A stretch of 64,000 bases of DNA from Harmonia axyridis (Eukaryota; Arthropoda; Insecta; Coleoptera; Coccinellidae). The notes under the pieces are model-generated. The model saw only the letters and a list, made by a program, of their open reading frames with translations. It did no database searches and was not told the DNA's origin. The stretch covers positions 2,606,501 through 2,670,500 of the forward strand of contig NC_059501.1 of NCBI RefSeq assembly GCF_914767665.1, in the 5' to 3' direction. Made by a program: the position numbers and the translations under genes. Shown piece by piece: positions 49,785 through 62,009 of the stretch. Position 1 is the stretch's first letter, and the number at the start of each line of letters is the position of its first letter.

Positions 49785-51588
49785 GATTGTTGATCGACTT
49801 TGAAAAGAATTACTAGCCGAATATCACAACAATCCGTTTGTGATCTATTTCCCTTATCGGAAAACACAAATGTTGTCTTTTTATAAAACACATGCTACAA
49901 ACGACCCATATATCGATAACAAATACCTATAAACCACCGTTTGATAACTATCAGTTTCAACAAATTCATAAGACATCAAAATGATAATCATTTTTCCTGG
50001 TGGAGATAAATAGTCAAAATTTTCCGAGAGATTCGATTGTTTTTTATATCAATAAATACAACACTACAGCAACAGTTGCGGGTTAGTAAGGCAAGGAAAA
50101 ACTGTAATACATTGAGGAATTTTTGAATATTCTCATTGAATTTGATTCTTTTCAATTAATGTTTTATTCGAAATGTAATTGTATTATTTTCGCATTTTTG
50201 GAATCGAATTTTCAATCTGAAGAAATAATAATAATAATGGAGTTTATTTCGGTAAATAAACAAAATACATCACTGAGGTATAAAACATTATTACCTGTAT
50301 GTGATACTGTGAATCTGAAGAAAAGAATGCAGTTTCATATAGGGTTTTCCAATAATGAGTTTTTCATTTTGAATATCCCGCTATCTCGACTGATGTCACT
50401 TTTGAAACTGTCATCTATCGACATTTGACAAGTAAAAACTACTTCATTACTAAAAATGAAACAACGCACTACAAAAATGGTTGAAAATTTTGTAGTTACA
50501 GTTCGCAAAACTAAAGCACTTTTGGGTCGTAGTGAATCACCAGCCAGCAATAATGAAACTGGTGGAAAAATTTGAGCTCTTGGGTCAAGTTAGTGATGTG
50601 AAGAATCGAAACCGTGCGCGTTGCTCAAAAACAACGACGATTCCTCGTCGATCTTTGGAATTAAGGATATGATCAATGATTTTTTTAGGGCTGGAATTAG
50701 AAGGTATTGGACGATGTTTATTTTCAACAAGTCGGCGCTACGTGCCACACAAGCAACGAAACAATCTCGGAATTTGGCGAGGAAAGTTTCTTGGCAGTCT
50801 TTATTTCTCGAAGAGGTGATCACAATCCGAGATCTAGTGATGTAACACCTTTAGGTTTCATCTAATTGATTCATGGAATCATGGATCAGCCTTTTTTTTT
50901 GTCTCAACCATAACACCGATTCCAAATTTTACCAAAATTCAACTGGTCGAATAAATAAAATTTAGCAAAGCTGTTTTTATGGGTCCATTTACGGCCCGAA
51001 CTGAATACTCATTCTAAATTCCATTAGAATCAGATAATAATGTATAGTTTGTGACTGTTACAAGGATTTGCGGACACACAGACCGACACAATACCAAAGT
51101 TGTTCTGAATGGTCTATAATATATTTTATTAGCTGAGATGAAAACAGTGGTAAACCTCTATAAGTCATCCTGAAAATTTCACACATTCATTGATATTTCC
51201 CTCTTTATTAGAGATTACGGTTATTAATAGCTGCTTATTGCCAACCGTGATAAAAAAGACTTTTATTTCTATGAAATTATTAAAATCCACGAAATGGTTG
51301 TCAAAAACGTCATACAAATGTAAACTAACCTACTAGAATTAGGAACTTCATTTCAAAGTACAACCAGAAAGATTCGGAAACCTTGAACTGGGATTATTAA
51401 ATTTGGTGGTGAAAGCAAATGGGTTTCAAATTATGCAATTTTTAATCATTATTTGAATATTTTTCCTGGGAATGCGAGAAATTTTCAGCAAACAGTATTA
51501 TTACAGATATTGATGTTTTAACCAAAATAAACGAAATTTGGTAGATACTTAGAAGAATTTATTTCAATTTTAATTAAAACTTAAAGAA
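49784..51588. other. Intergenic with mariner-like relic
   Basis: Between the phosphatase and the ligase the two genes diverge, so both promoters probably lie here. The only recognised feature is the transposase relic listed at 50,460-50,870. No core promoter motif is claimed. Confidence 0.4.
50460..50870 (+). pseudogene. Relic of a second mariner-like family
   Basis: An N-terminal fragment (TVRKTKALLGRSE) is followed after a large deletion by FQQVGATCHTSNETIS and a degenerate SSDVTPL. The second catalytic Asp (QQDGA in relatives) is Val here. It resembles the relic at 35,215-35,650 more than the 22,718 family (SNETI versus GNETI). Non-functional. Confidence 0.65.
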
Positions 51589-53369
51589 ATGGCCTCTCAG
51601 TGGGAAGACTTTTATGCTACTCACCTACCACCATCAGACTTCGAAGACAATAGGTCCTTACTCAAAGAATTCTGTGAAAGGCACAACAAATCTGGTCGAA
51701 GGATTGTTCTTGTTACAGTAAGATATGAATGAATCATCGACAAAACTCAGACTAAATTGACATTGTTTCAGTCTGGCGGCACCACTATACCCCTAGAACA
51801 TAACACAGTACGATTTGTCGACAATTTCAGTGCAGGCACTAGAGGAGCAGCATCAACAGAGTACTTTTTGGAACATGATTATTCCGTTATATTCTTATAC
51901 AGAGCGAAGAGTCTAGAACCGTTTACTAGACATTTCAACGGCCAAAAATTTATGGATATGTTACTTATCCAAAACAGCGGTCCAAATACAACCATATCAG
52001 GTAAAGTTTCAGTCCTCGTACATTCAAGATAACACCCGAACATTAAATTCGTTTCAGTAAAACCAGATAACGTAGATGTACTAGCACCCATTCTTGAAAG
52101 TTACAAGACTGTTCAAGAAGGGGGGAGGATATTATACATCACTTTTACAACTTTGTCCGACTACTTCTGGCTGTTGAGAGCAGCGTGTGAATGTTTGACA
52201 ATATTTGGCAACAGGGCCTTGTTGTATTTAGCTGCAGCTGTTTCAGATTTTTATATTCCTTCAAGTGAAATTGTGAGTTTACTATGTTCAATTACAATTT
52301 GAAATTTTGCCACAGTAAGCTATCTGGCAGTTAAAAAATATTATCTTCTTTATTGACATCCTTATACATCAATTTGACCAAAAATATGTAAATCGATGTG
52401 TAAAAAACAATTCAATCAATAATGCATATAGCACTTTATTGTTTATACTTCCAAGTGATGTCGTTGGCGTAGCAGTGAGTGACTTCTTAAAATCAAAAAG
52501 TAAAATTCAAAATTTCACTTTTTGATTGATATTTATTCGATAATTGAAATTGAAAAATATCAAAAACCTTTTAGGAGAATTTGAAAAATAAGTCAAATAG
52601 TCTATTCTCAATAAAGTGTAAACTCTTCATGTAGGAAAACTATTTAAGCTCTGTAAGAAAGAAATTTTTTTAATTTCTAGAGTTTTCCCAAAAAGTTCAC
52701 ATTGTATGTTAATTGTAGACATTATTATTCTCATTATTTTTCTAGCCTACTCACAAAATCCAGTCTGCTGCTGGTGTTCCAAATATCCAACTACAACTAG
52801 TGCCAAAGATGTTAGCACCTCTAGTTAGCCTATGGGTACCTCATGCCTATGTGGTATCCTTCAAGTTGGAAACTGATGAAAATATTTTAATTAGGAAAGC
52901 CAGGGAAGCCTTGAATAAGTATAAACATAAGGTGAGTAGTTAGTGTTTAGTAGAAAAAATAAATAAAGAGAATACAATAAAATAGACATTATTAACTAAG
53001 AATTGTTTTGGGGATTTTTTTTATTGCCTTGGCATTCCAGGTTTAGGATTTAATGATAAGTGACACTAATGACAAATTCAGAGATGACAATTTGATAACA
53101 ATAAACATCACCAAAACAATTCTTATACAATATGATTCTCTGAAAAAAAGTTCAAAAAGAGAAAGGTTCACTCTTCATAACGAATAATTTTTTTTCAGCT
53201 AGTGATAGGTAACATGTTACAAACCAGAAGACAGAAAGTCGTGTTTGTCACACATGATAACAGTTACGAGTGTATGCTAACAAGAGAGCAGATGTTAAGC
53301 GGACTGGAGATAGAAGATTTGATCGTCTCGAATTGCATCGCCTGTCACGATCAATTTGTGAGTTCCTGA
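51589..53369 (+). CDS. PPCS: Phosphopantothenate-cysteine ligase
   Basis: Five exons join in frame: 51589-51717, 51772-52000, 52058-52272, 52746-52931 and 53199-53369, giving 309 residues, close to the human enzyme. The protein condenses 4'-phosphopantothenate with cysteine, the second step of coenzyme A synthesis, in the cytosol. Diagnostic sequence is SGGTTIPLE, FVDNFSAGTRGAAS, LAAAVSDF and a C-terminal VIGNMLQTR...VFVTHDN. All introns are GT-AG and phases agree. Family members act as dimers. ATG at 51,589 is the first in the open frame and gives the expected N-terminus. Introns 3 and 4 are longer but hold no recognised transposon apart from a small inverted repeat near 52,997-53,128. Confidence 0.93.
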
Positions 53370-53698
53370 AGATGGGAGGGGCGTCCAATGTATGTAGTAG
53401 GTTTTAAAGAGATGAATTAGATGGTATCGGTGTAACCAGAATGGAGGAATCCGAATAATCATATCAGGGTAAAAACTATTTATAATGTGAAATGAAAAAC
53501 AGAGGCATTTATTATTGTATAAGTATATTGATGATGTTGGTCCTTATGTGTGGAAATATATATTCCTTTTTTATCGTAATTGTTCTTCATTTCTAACTCC
53601 TGTCTGTATAGGTTAAGGCACAGTCCGAAATATTCAAGACTGAGCTGTGAAGCTTCGTACTTTATCTTCTTGGCATGAGGCACAAAAAAAGGGGGGGA

Positions 53699-56600
53699 CT
53701 AACTTTTAAACGTCATATTTCTTATGTTTTTCTTCATGTTCAACACTTCTTCCTTGTCCAGGTACTTTTTCAAATAGAGGTCGAATCTGAACTCTTTAGA
53801 CAGAACTTTGTACAGCCTCTCTCCAAACTTTCTACAACAATACGACTGATATTAAGGTTTTGAGAATTAAGTAAAGATACCCAATTTTATGTCAATAACA
53901 AGGGTTCAAAGAACTATAAATCATATAGTGCTGAAGACTCTTATGACCAGACTGCTCGATAGAGTTAGAAAATTCCATGCTTCCAGCCTTGGTCTAGTTC
54001 GTTTTTTATCTGAAGTTCCTCTTCAATTGCGTAAAGCATCTTCAGAGTTTATTGCATTTCAAATGTTCAAAAGAAGCGTTCAACTTGGCTATGATATATC
54101 AATGACGCCTTCATTATCTGATCTCACTGTGAGGAACATCTGAAATGCCTTCTTGGACCATCTGAATAAGAAAGAAGGCGTACATAATATCTTGTGCTGG
54201 AAGGCAGAAACAACACAGAGAAGACACCGATCGTTCATAGTGGTTGCCGGCATTAAATCGTACTCGAGCTGATTCTGTTAGAAGTGGAGGGGATTAATCT
54301 CCTACCCCATCCTCATGGAGAAAATATGATTACCGCGTCAGGACAACAAATAACGCTTCAGAGCAATTCGCATTGCTGGCGCTGGACACAGAAACGAAGC
54401 TTTCCTAGCTCCTACTAGCTCTAAGCTTCAGAGAGGCCTAGGGGAGTGTGGATAGAAAACATTGAGCAAACATATGACCAAGAAACCTCTGAAGATGGCT
54501 ACCGCATTTGTAGTGAAAAGCTGACTAGATCCAAAAAGCACGGAATCATCTGACTCTATCAACACTAAAAAATAGCTTGGTGTAGGTGCGTCCGACCTAC
54601 CTCACTTCCAGATTCTTGTCTTCGACGAACTTGGGCATGTGATAGAAGATCTTCTTCCTCGTCTGCTCGCTGTTGGCGGGGTTCAAGACGCTCTCCGGAC
54701 CAGCTATCACCACCGCACACACGATGAGACGTACGGTGGCCGTGCGAACCAGGTAGTTCTTGTGGGCGGGTCCCTTGGAACACAACGCCCTTATGGCGTG
54801 AGCGGTGGGTATGTGGGTGACCATGCAGTCCAGGGCAAGGTTGGCGTCCTGACGTATGAACTTGTTGGCATCCGCGGTCTTGAACAGGAGCAGATCCACC
54901 ACCTCGTCGAACTCCTGGAAGGGGACGAAGAATCAGACGGTTGAAACGTGACATTTTACAGAATACCTAGCTAAAAGCTAAAATTTAGACCTTGGTCTAA
55001 CTTATGATGGAGATTGGATGTATTCCTAAATCTGGTAAATGAACCAATGATTGAGCGCCAAGTCAATTTATGCTGCTTCAAATACCCTATAAGGTAATAT
55101 ACTAGTACTTCTAAGTTACCAATTACAAAATTAATTTACTTAAGTAATGTAATGATATAAATCGTCAAATTTTAATGCTAGTAATGAAAATAAATGAGAC
55201 AAATCTTTAATAACAGTGATATCACAACAAAGCTAGAGGCACGTTGCGCCGCTTGAGTTCAGGCGAGGACACAAAACAATGTTGAAAGATATTTTAATAG
55301 ACGTTATTATCAAGAACTGACAAATTCAATTGTTACTGATATGGTAATGCGCAATTTCATCGTCCAAATCAACCTGATTTAAGATGAAAATTAGCCTTAC
55401 CGGTCTTCTGGTGTCTCTGACGAACTCGAACAGGTTGCCGGCTGCCTGACAAGACGTCCTGCATACATGCGACCTGGGACTCCTCAGTAGTTCTATCAGC
55501 TTCTGGTAGATGATGGTCATGTGAGGGTAGATCTGGTCCAGGTCGGTCATCCTGCAGCAGTCTATGATCTCGGCGAGGCCTTGAATGCATGTGTTCCTAC
55601 GAATGTGAATAGGAATTTAATTTTCTTTTTTGAACTTTTGAGCGCTTGTTCTCCGAACCGATCGTTCTATTCTTATTTCGAGTTTGGAGAGATAGCTATA
55701 TGGGATCTCCAAGAGCGCAATTGGTTTCCTAAATTCCTTATGATTCTGAGGAGGCAATTTTGCATAAGACTTGAAATTGTTATTTCGACTCCCAGAATTA
55801 TTCTAACTTAGTTGATTCGTGATTCTGTGTTTCGTTGACGGAATAAGGAAATAGTTACCAATCTGGATCCTTGATTTTTGCTAATGGGGTGCTCATCAGA
55901 TTGTCGGAAGATAAAATTATGTTTTCATCAGATCCTTTTCTAAGTGTTTCCTGCAAAAAATGTTTTTGAATATGTAGGTTAGCATTATGAATATTCTGGT
56001 ATAGAAATAATTAAATAATATAAACTAGGTACACCTGTTGGTGAAATGATATGGATATTGCATATTGTCAAAATTAGAAAGTATCGAAAATTGGTCAATA
56101 GGAGTAGTGAATACGTTTTATACTATGGCAAGAGTTAGTTACTCAGACAATATTTATCGATTGTTCCACCTTCGAAATAGGACGTATTAACTTTTCCGTT
56201 CTACCGCCATGCTACAAACTCATAATACGACGTCTGACAGAAAGAAGAACTACGGTATAAGAAGAAAACTTATTTTTTCCTTCTCTTAAGAAGGACCTCT
56301 CCTTCTTTTATTCTCTAATTTTCGGTAGAGAAAAATTTTGTTGTATCTTCTATAGGGTGTTTTTTTCGAGGTGTATAACTTTAAGTTGGCATTACTGTTC
56401 AAGATAGCGACCGATTTAACAGCTGTCAAGTGATTTATTCTCAGTTTGGTTTGGCAATTCATCATGAATAGACACACGCTTGAACAACGCTTGCAAATAG
56501 TGCAATTTTATTTCGAAAATAATAGTTCTGTGCGGAATACGTATCGCGCACTACGTCCATTTTATTTTGTTTAGCGATGAAGCGCACTTCTGGTTGAATG

Positions 56601-59600
56601 GCTACGTCAACAATCAAAACTGCCGCATTTGGAGTGAAGCTAATCCTCAAGTGTATGTCGAAACACCGTTACATCCAGAAAAACTGACTGTTTGGTGCGC
56701 TTTATGGGCTGGTGGAATCATTGGTCTGTACTTTTTTAAAAACGATGATAGCCAGAACGTTACAGTCAATGGTGATCGGTATAGAGCCATGATTACTAAC
56801 TTTTTCATTCCTGAATTGAACAACCATGATGTCCAGGAGCTGTGGTTCCAACAAAAAGGCGCAACATGTCACACAGCTCTTGCCACAATCGATTTATTGA
56901 AAGACACGTTTGGTGACCGCCTAATTTCACGTTTTGGACCTGTGAATTGGCTTCCAAGATCTTGTGATTTAACACCGCTAGACTACTTTCTGTGGGGCTA
57001 TGTAAAGTCATTGGTCTATGCGGATAAGCCACAAACCCTTGACCATTCGGGAGACAACATTCGCCGTGTTATTGCCGATATACGGCCACAAATGTTGGAA
57101 AAAGTAATCGAAAATTGGACGTCTAGATTGGACTACATCCGAGCCAGTCGTGGCGGTCATATGCCAGAAATCATATTTAAAATGTAATGCCACAAGATTA
57201 TCTTGCGGGTAAATAAAATCATGTCAATCGAATCATCCATCGTTGTTTTATTGCAATTTAAAGTTCTATAGCTCTAAAAAAATACCATTTATTGCGGTGT
57301 TTTATTCCGGGACCACTGCTGGAATCATCAGTATCGAAACTCAGTAGGCCCTGCTAAATAACTCCTACCCCCAATGCAGAGCGTAGGGACTTTGCCGTGT
57401 AACGGTAGGATTTAAATCCTAAACAGTGGCGTTCTTCCGAGAACTACGCAGCGTGCGGCGCCATCTTTCGAGCTGGCAGAGAAATCACCACAAAACGATC
57501 AATTTTCAGTACTTTCTTCACAAAAAGTGGTGTAGCACGTTCACAAACCTCACCTTATCGTAGAGAAAATCCACCGACGACTCGCCGACGCTACCCTCCA
57601 TGCTGGACTTGGACGAGGGCGTCGGCCTTGCGCACCTGGCGGCGTCGTAGCTCACCGTGCTGACGCTCCGCTCGACGTACGGCACGCCGCCGCTCACCTT
57701 GGCGCCGGGGACGTCCGGCGTCCCGGCGAATCTCGGACTCGACGACCTGCCGCGTTTCGGCGCGTCGAACAGCCTGTTCAGCCTCCTGATCACGTGCTGA
57801 GCGTTCTTGTTCTCGCTCGAGATCGTGGGCGCCATGTAGGTGACGACGCCGGGCGTCGTCGTCGTCTTGACTCCTCGCGTCGACGATCTCGGCGAGCTGC
57901 TCGAGACCGAGCTCGAGTTGGTGGTGGCGGTCGTCTTGCCGGCCGTCTCGACTCGTTCCGACGAGTTGGAGGGGGTGACGGAACGGCTCTTGTCGGCGTC
58001 GGTGACGTCGGGAACGTAGTTCGGGTGGTGGGTCTCGACGAAGGGGGTGGCGCATCTCTCCTTCGGGCGTCGGTGACGGACGACGGTGACGCCGGCGACG
58101 TCGTCGTCGTCGTCTTCTTCCTCCAGGTTGGCGGAGTTGGGAGGGGGTTGGGAGGATCTGCTCTCGACGAACCTTCGGGAGAAAAGATGTTGAGAGTGGG
58201 GGAGAACTAGCTAGTAGGTAGGATGACACAGATGGCGCTACTAGTATTGAATCCATATGATTTTAAGTTATCCGTTATCCCTAACCTTCAAAAGATACGT
58301 GTATAAATTTGACAGCTATTGGACTATTAGTTCGTAAGATATAACTGTAGCGGTAAGTGGTAGTCGAAATAAATAGATCGTAGATGTCATACAATAAGCT
58401 TAGATGATTTTAAACATAACGCCATCCAAATATTAGTCGATTTGTGTCTGCATCATGAAATTATTGTCGATTAAATATATCAGCTTACGAGCCAAATTCT
58501 CCTCATTTGCAGGAGGTTTCAATTTTCTACTTCAATATAAGGAAATCTGCGGCTGAGGCGCATAGAATACTCTCAAATACCTATGGTGAGGCCGCTATTA
58601 GTGGAAGAACGTACCGAGAATGGTTTCAAAGCATCAAGAACGGTGATTTTGACGTCGAAGATCAGCATGGCGGTGGAAGAGATAAGGTTTCCAAAGATGC
58701 AGAATTGGAAGCATCAAATGATCAAGACTCGTGTCAAACGCTACAAAAATTGACAGGATCATTAAGAGTGACACAACAAACCATTTCAAAACGCCTGAAA
58801 GTCATGGAAATGATTCAGAAACAAGGAAATTGGGTGCCGTAGGAGTTAAAGCCGTGAGATGTTGTACGTCATTTGTTTGCTTGTGAACAGCTGCTTTCAA
58901 GGCAAAGATGGAAGGGATTCTGCAATATTCCAAGCGCAGAAAATCATGTGGATATCCAGGTCATGCTTCCACGCCGACAGCCAAACCGAATATTCACGGT
59001 TTCAAGATCATGCTCAGTATTTGGTGGGACCAGCTTGGCGTAGTTTATTATGAGTCGTTAAAACCGACTGAAACAATCACAGGCGATCGTCATCGAACGC
59101 AATTAATGCGTTTGAGCCGAGCATTGAAAGACAAACGGCCGCAATACAACAAGAGAGATGATAAAGTGATTTAACAGCATGACAATGCTCGACCCCATGT
59201 TGCGAAAGTGGCCAAGACATACATATGATAGAAACGTTGAAATGGAAATTCCTACCCCACCCGCTGTATTTTCCAGACGTTGCTCTCTCGGACTATCACT
59301 TATCTCGATCCATGGCGCACGGCCTAGTTGATCAGCACTTCCGGTCTTATGAAGAAGTGAAAAATTGGATCGATTCGAAAGATAGCCAGTTTTTTTCAAC
59401 GCGGGATTCGTACGCTGTCCGAAAGATGGAAGAAAGTAGTAGCCAGCGATGGACAATACTTTGAATCATAAACGATTCAAGTTTGTTACAATAAAGCCTC
59501 GAATTTCGGAAAAAAACGACGAAAGCAAAGTTGTACGCCTATGTAGCATTTTGAGTTAAGCAACTTTCCTTCGTTAAAAAAAATTCATAAATAGGGATTC

Positions 59601-60820
59601 GTGTGTGAATGAAACATTGATTTTTGGAGAAACAATGCCGTTGGAGTCAAGACTTGGCTTGATAAATATTATTCGTACTCTGCACCAGGAATATTAACCA
59701 GTGAAAAGTGGTTTATTGCTAAGTTTAAACGAGGTGTAGTGAGCACCAGGAACGATGCACGCACTAGACGCCCTAAAGAGGCTCTCACTGGCAAAAATAT
59801 CAAAAAAGTCCACAAAATAGTTTTGGATGACGCCCCAAAGAGACTGCTGCCGACGAAAACGTCAACTAAGTCTACAAAAAAATTTTAAATTACTGAAAAG
59901 TGGACTTGGTCGACATAGCCGAGACTTTAAAGATATCGAAAAAACGTGTTGGGCATATCTGAATGAATATTTGGGTATGCGAGAGCTCTATTCAAAGTTG
60001 TTTGCGCGCGAGCTCACAATTGACCAAAAACAACAATAAATTGATGATTATTCGGAGTGTTTGGAGCTGTTCTATCCTAATAAACCCTAGAGGACTGCAC
60101 GTGATGAATCCAAAGCGAGGAAAGACACCACGGTCTTGGTAATGAAATAGGCAAACATAAATCTGTTCAGCTGGATTCCCGATCACTCGGGATTAAAGAA
60201 AATGATGAAGCTAAAAACCTTGCCAGAAAAAGAACAAAACCTTCTGTGGTATAGGCAAATGTACCTGCAATAAGAGTTTCTGAATTGGAAAGCGATTGCA
60301 ATCGGACCTTCGTTCATGTAATTTTTTTTTTCAGAATCAGTGCAGCTATAATCAGTCCAAGTTTGTCATAAAACTTATACAACATCCTGTATATGGAAGG
60401 CAGAGGAAGAATCAGTGACAGATAGCTATAACACCAACAATAACAACCAAGTACTCACTCAAAGACCCTGTCGTTCTCACAACTAGCATACCCCTCTGAA
60501 GAGTCCAACGCCTCAACACTAGTCTGGGTGTTGGTATTCCTCAGGATCTTCGTCTTGGCCTTCGGACTCGCATTTAGACTATCTGGCGACATGCTGCCCG
60601 ACTCAATCTGCGCCAGTTCCAAGATGGTCTTGCTGGTCTGCGTGCCTGAATCCTGGTGCCTTCCCAGGTTGGCGAGCCTGCCGTTCAGTTCTTCGGCAAA
60701 GCCACAGAAGCTGGAGGACTTGAGGTCACCCGACCGCCTCTCATTGTTGCCGGTAGGGAACACGAAACTGGAGTAGATGGTTCGTCTGGATTTCGAGCTG
60801 GATACACTGATGTTCTGCAT
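53699..60820 (-). CDS. TOG-domain protein, TOGARAM/crescerin-like
   Basis: Six exons join in frame: 60459-60820, 57554-58172, 55859-55950, 55401-55596, 54601-54914 and 53699-53831, giving about 571 residues. The N-terminal half is Ser/Arg-rich and probably disordered. The C-terminal ~240 residues form helical HEAT-like repeats (DPDWNTCIQGLAEI, RRPEFDEVVDLLL, TADANKFIRQDANLALD). These resemble the last TOG domain of TOGARAM/crescerin proteins, which bind tubulin and shape ciliary microtubules. ATG 60,820 has a good context, but more upstream exons are possible since family members are longer. Exon 58172-57554 is markedly GC-rich. The chosen stop follows NMTFK; a frame beyond it at 53,480-53,683 could be 3'UTR or a further exon. 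Confidence 0.7.
53832..54600. other. Intron with unassigned frames
   Basis: This intron of the TOG-domain gene holds an 84-codon frame at 53,889-54,143 and other short frames. None shows a recognisable motif, so they are not called genes. Confidence 0.4.
56353..57289 (+). mobile_element. Mariner-like deletion derivative in TOG-gene intron
   Basis: The copy has the family's left (AGGGTGTTTTTTTCGAGG) and right ends, the latter with base changes (AATACCATT). It carries the common internal deletion. The catalytic frame 56,567-57,187 is open for 206 codons, but QQDGATCH reads QQKGATCH, so the second Asp is lost. It lies between the second and third exons of the TOG-domain gene, antisense to it. 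Confidence 0.85.
58222..58370 (+). mobile_element. Mariner 5' fragment (mellifera type)
   Basis: GATGGCGCTACTAG and the later CAAAAGATACGTGTA...TTTGACAGC resemble the 5' non-coding part of the relic at 24,499-24,645. No transposase of that type follows directly; a different mariner starts near 58,500. Confidence 0.55.
58500..59545 (+). pseudogene. Mariner transposase pseudogene (DD34D type)
   Basis: Readable blocks are a helix-turn-helix N-terminus (KSAAEAHRILSNTYGEAA), KNGDFDVEDQHGGG, GNWVP followed by a stop, WWDQLGVVYYESLKP, and a C-terminal HLSRSMAHGLVDQHF. A deletion after QRWKGF removes the segment with the first catalytic Asp. A further frameshift lies near 59,170-59,230. The 3' end (AACGACGAAAGCAAAGTTGT) matches the inverted copy that begins at 60,958. 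It lies in the first intron of the TOG-domain gene. Confidence 0.8.
59645..60075 (+). pseudogene. N-terminal relic of a mellifera-type mariner
   Basis: Frames read TWLDKYYS, then WFIAKFKRGVVSTRNDARTRR, ENIKKVHKIVLDD-like and HEYLGMRELYSK before LTIDQKQQ, the usual N-terminal order of this transposase subfamily. Stops and frameshifts are numerous. The catalytic part is absent. Confidence 0.65.
60140..60260 (+). pseudogene. RNase H-like fragment
   Basis: FSWIPDHSG is followed, after a one-base frame change, by IKENDEAKNLARKR. This matches the W(V/I)PxHSGI.GNE.AD.LA signature of retroelement RNase H domains. It is a short, broken piece lying directly after the mariner relic; its parent element cannot be told. 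Confidence 0.5.
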
Positions 60821-60957
60821 GGTTCTGGACGGTGTGGATTGAAACGGTCATTTTGACATTGCGAGGAGGGAGTTTGACGTTTGGGCTTGTCCCGGTGTTC
60901 TGTGGGGTGGATTGGTCGGTTCTGTGGTTCGTATCGATGCAGCTGTCAGAAATATGT

Positions 60958-61905
60958 AGGCGTACAACTTTGCTTCTGCCGTTTTTTTCCGAAATTCGCG
61001 GCTTTATTATGAAAAACTGGTAATACATTTATGATTCAAAATATTGTTCATGGATGGCCACTACTTTCTCCCATCTTTCTGGCCGCGTACGAATGCCGCG
61101 TTGAAAGCTTTTGAAGCGATCCACGAATCGATCCAATTTTTTACATCTTCATAAAACTGGAAGTGCTGGTAAGCCAGGCCGTGTGCCTTCTATCGAAACA
61201 AGTGATGGTTCGAGGGAGCAACGTCTGGAGAATACGGTGAGTGGGGTAGGACTTCCCATTTTTACGTTTTCAAGTATGTCTTGACCACTTTCGCAACATG
61301 GTGTCGAGCATTATCATGCTGTGAAATTACTTTATCATGTCTCCCGTTGTATTGCGGCCATTTGTTTTTCAATGCTCGGCTCAAACTTATTAATTGCGTT
61401 CGATAATGATAGCCTGTGATTGTTTCAGTTGGTTTTAACAACTCATAATATATTACGCCGAGCTGGTCCCACCAAATACTGAGCATGACCTTGGAACCGT
61501 GAAAATTCGGTTTGGCCGTCGACGTGGAAACATGGCCGGGATATCCCCATGTTTTTCTGCGCTTGGGATTATTGTAATGAACCCATTTTTCTTTTTCAGT
61601 CACAATGCGATGTAGAAATCCCTTCCGTCTTTGCCTTGCAAGCTGTCTACAAGAAAACAAACGCCTTTTAACATCTCTCGGCTTCAAATCGTTCGGCACC
61701 CAATTTCCTTGTTTCTGAATCATTCCCATGACTTCCAGGCGTTTTGTAATGGTTTGTTGCGTCAGTCCCAATGATCCTGCCAATTTTTGTTGCGTTTGAC
61801 ACGGGTCTTCATCAAGTAATGCCTCCCATTCTGCCTTTTCGAAAACCTTTTCTCTTCCACCGCCATGCTGGTCTTCGACGTCAAAATCACCGTTTTTGAA
61901 AATAG
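60958..61905 (-). pseudogene. Mariner transposase pseudogene (DD34D type)
   Basis: The frame from about 61,905 down to 61,262 is open and covers FDVEDQHGGGREK, GNWVPNDLKPRDVKRR, FLHRIVTEKEKWVHYNN, WWDQLGVIYYELLKP and QHDNARHHVAKV. The N-terminal domain is missing. The family's VTGDEKW reads VTEKEKW, so the first catalytic Asp is gone. The 3' part (60,958-61,260) carries stops. The element begins about 140 bp upstream of the TOG-domain gene's start. Confidence 0.8.
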
Positions 61906-62009
61906 TAGAAAATATCCATATGTTGAATAAACATCTGCTATCAAATAATTTGAAAGTGAAGGTAGTGTTATTTATCGTTTTTGTAAAATACCTAATGATT
62001 TTATCCATA

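Noticed and set aside
53480..53683. Extra last exon of the TOG-domain gene
   Set aside because: The sequence looks protein-like, but available acceptors do not match the phase of the preceding exon, and an in-frame stop follows NMTFKS.
54565..54954. 129-codon frame on the - strand
   Set aside because: Out-of-frame reading of the TOG-domain exon at 54,601-54,914.
57794..58210. 138-codon frame on the + strand
   Set aside because: Antisense shadow of the same GC-rich exon, with Arg/Gly-rich composition typical of such shadows.
57591..58256. 221-codon Arg-rich frame on the - strand
   Set aside because: It is the wrong frame of the GC-rich TOG-gene exon; the alternative frame has matching splice phases with its neighbours.
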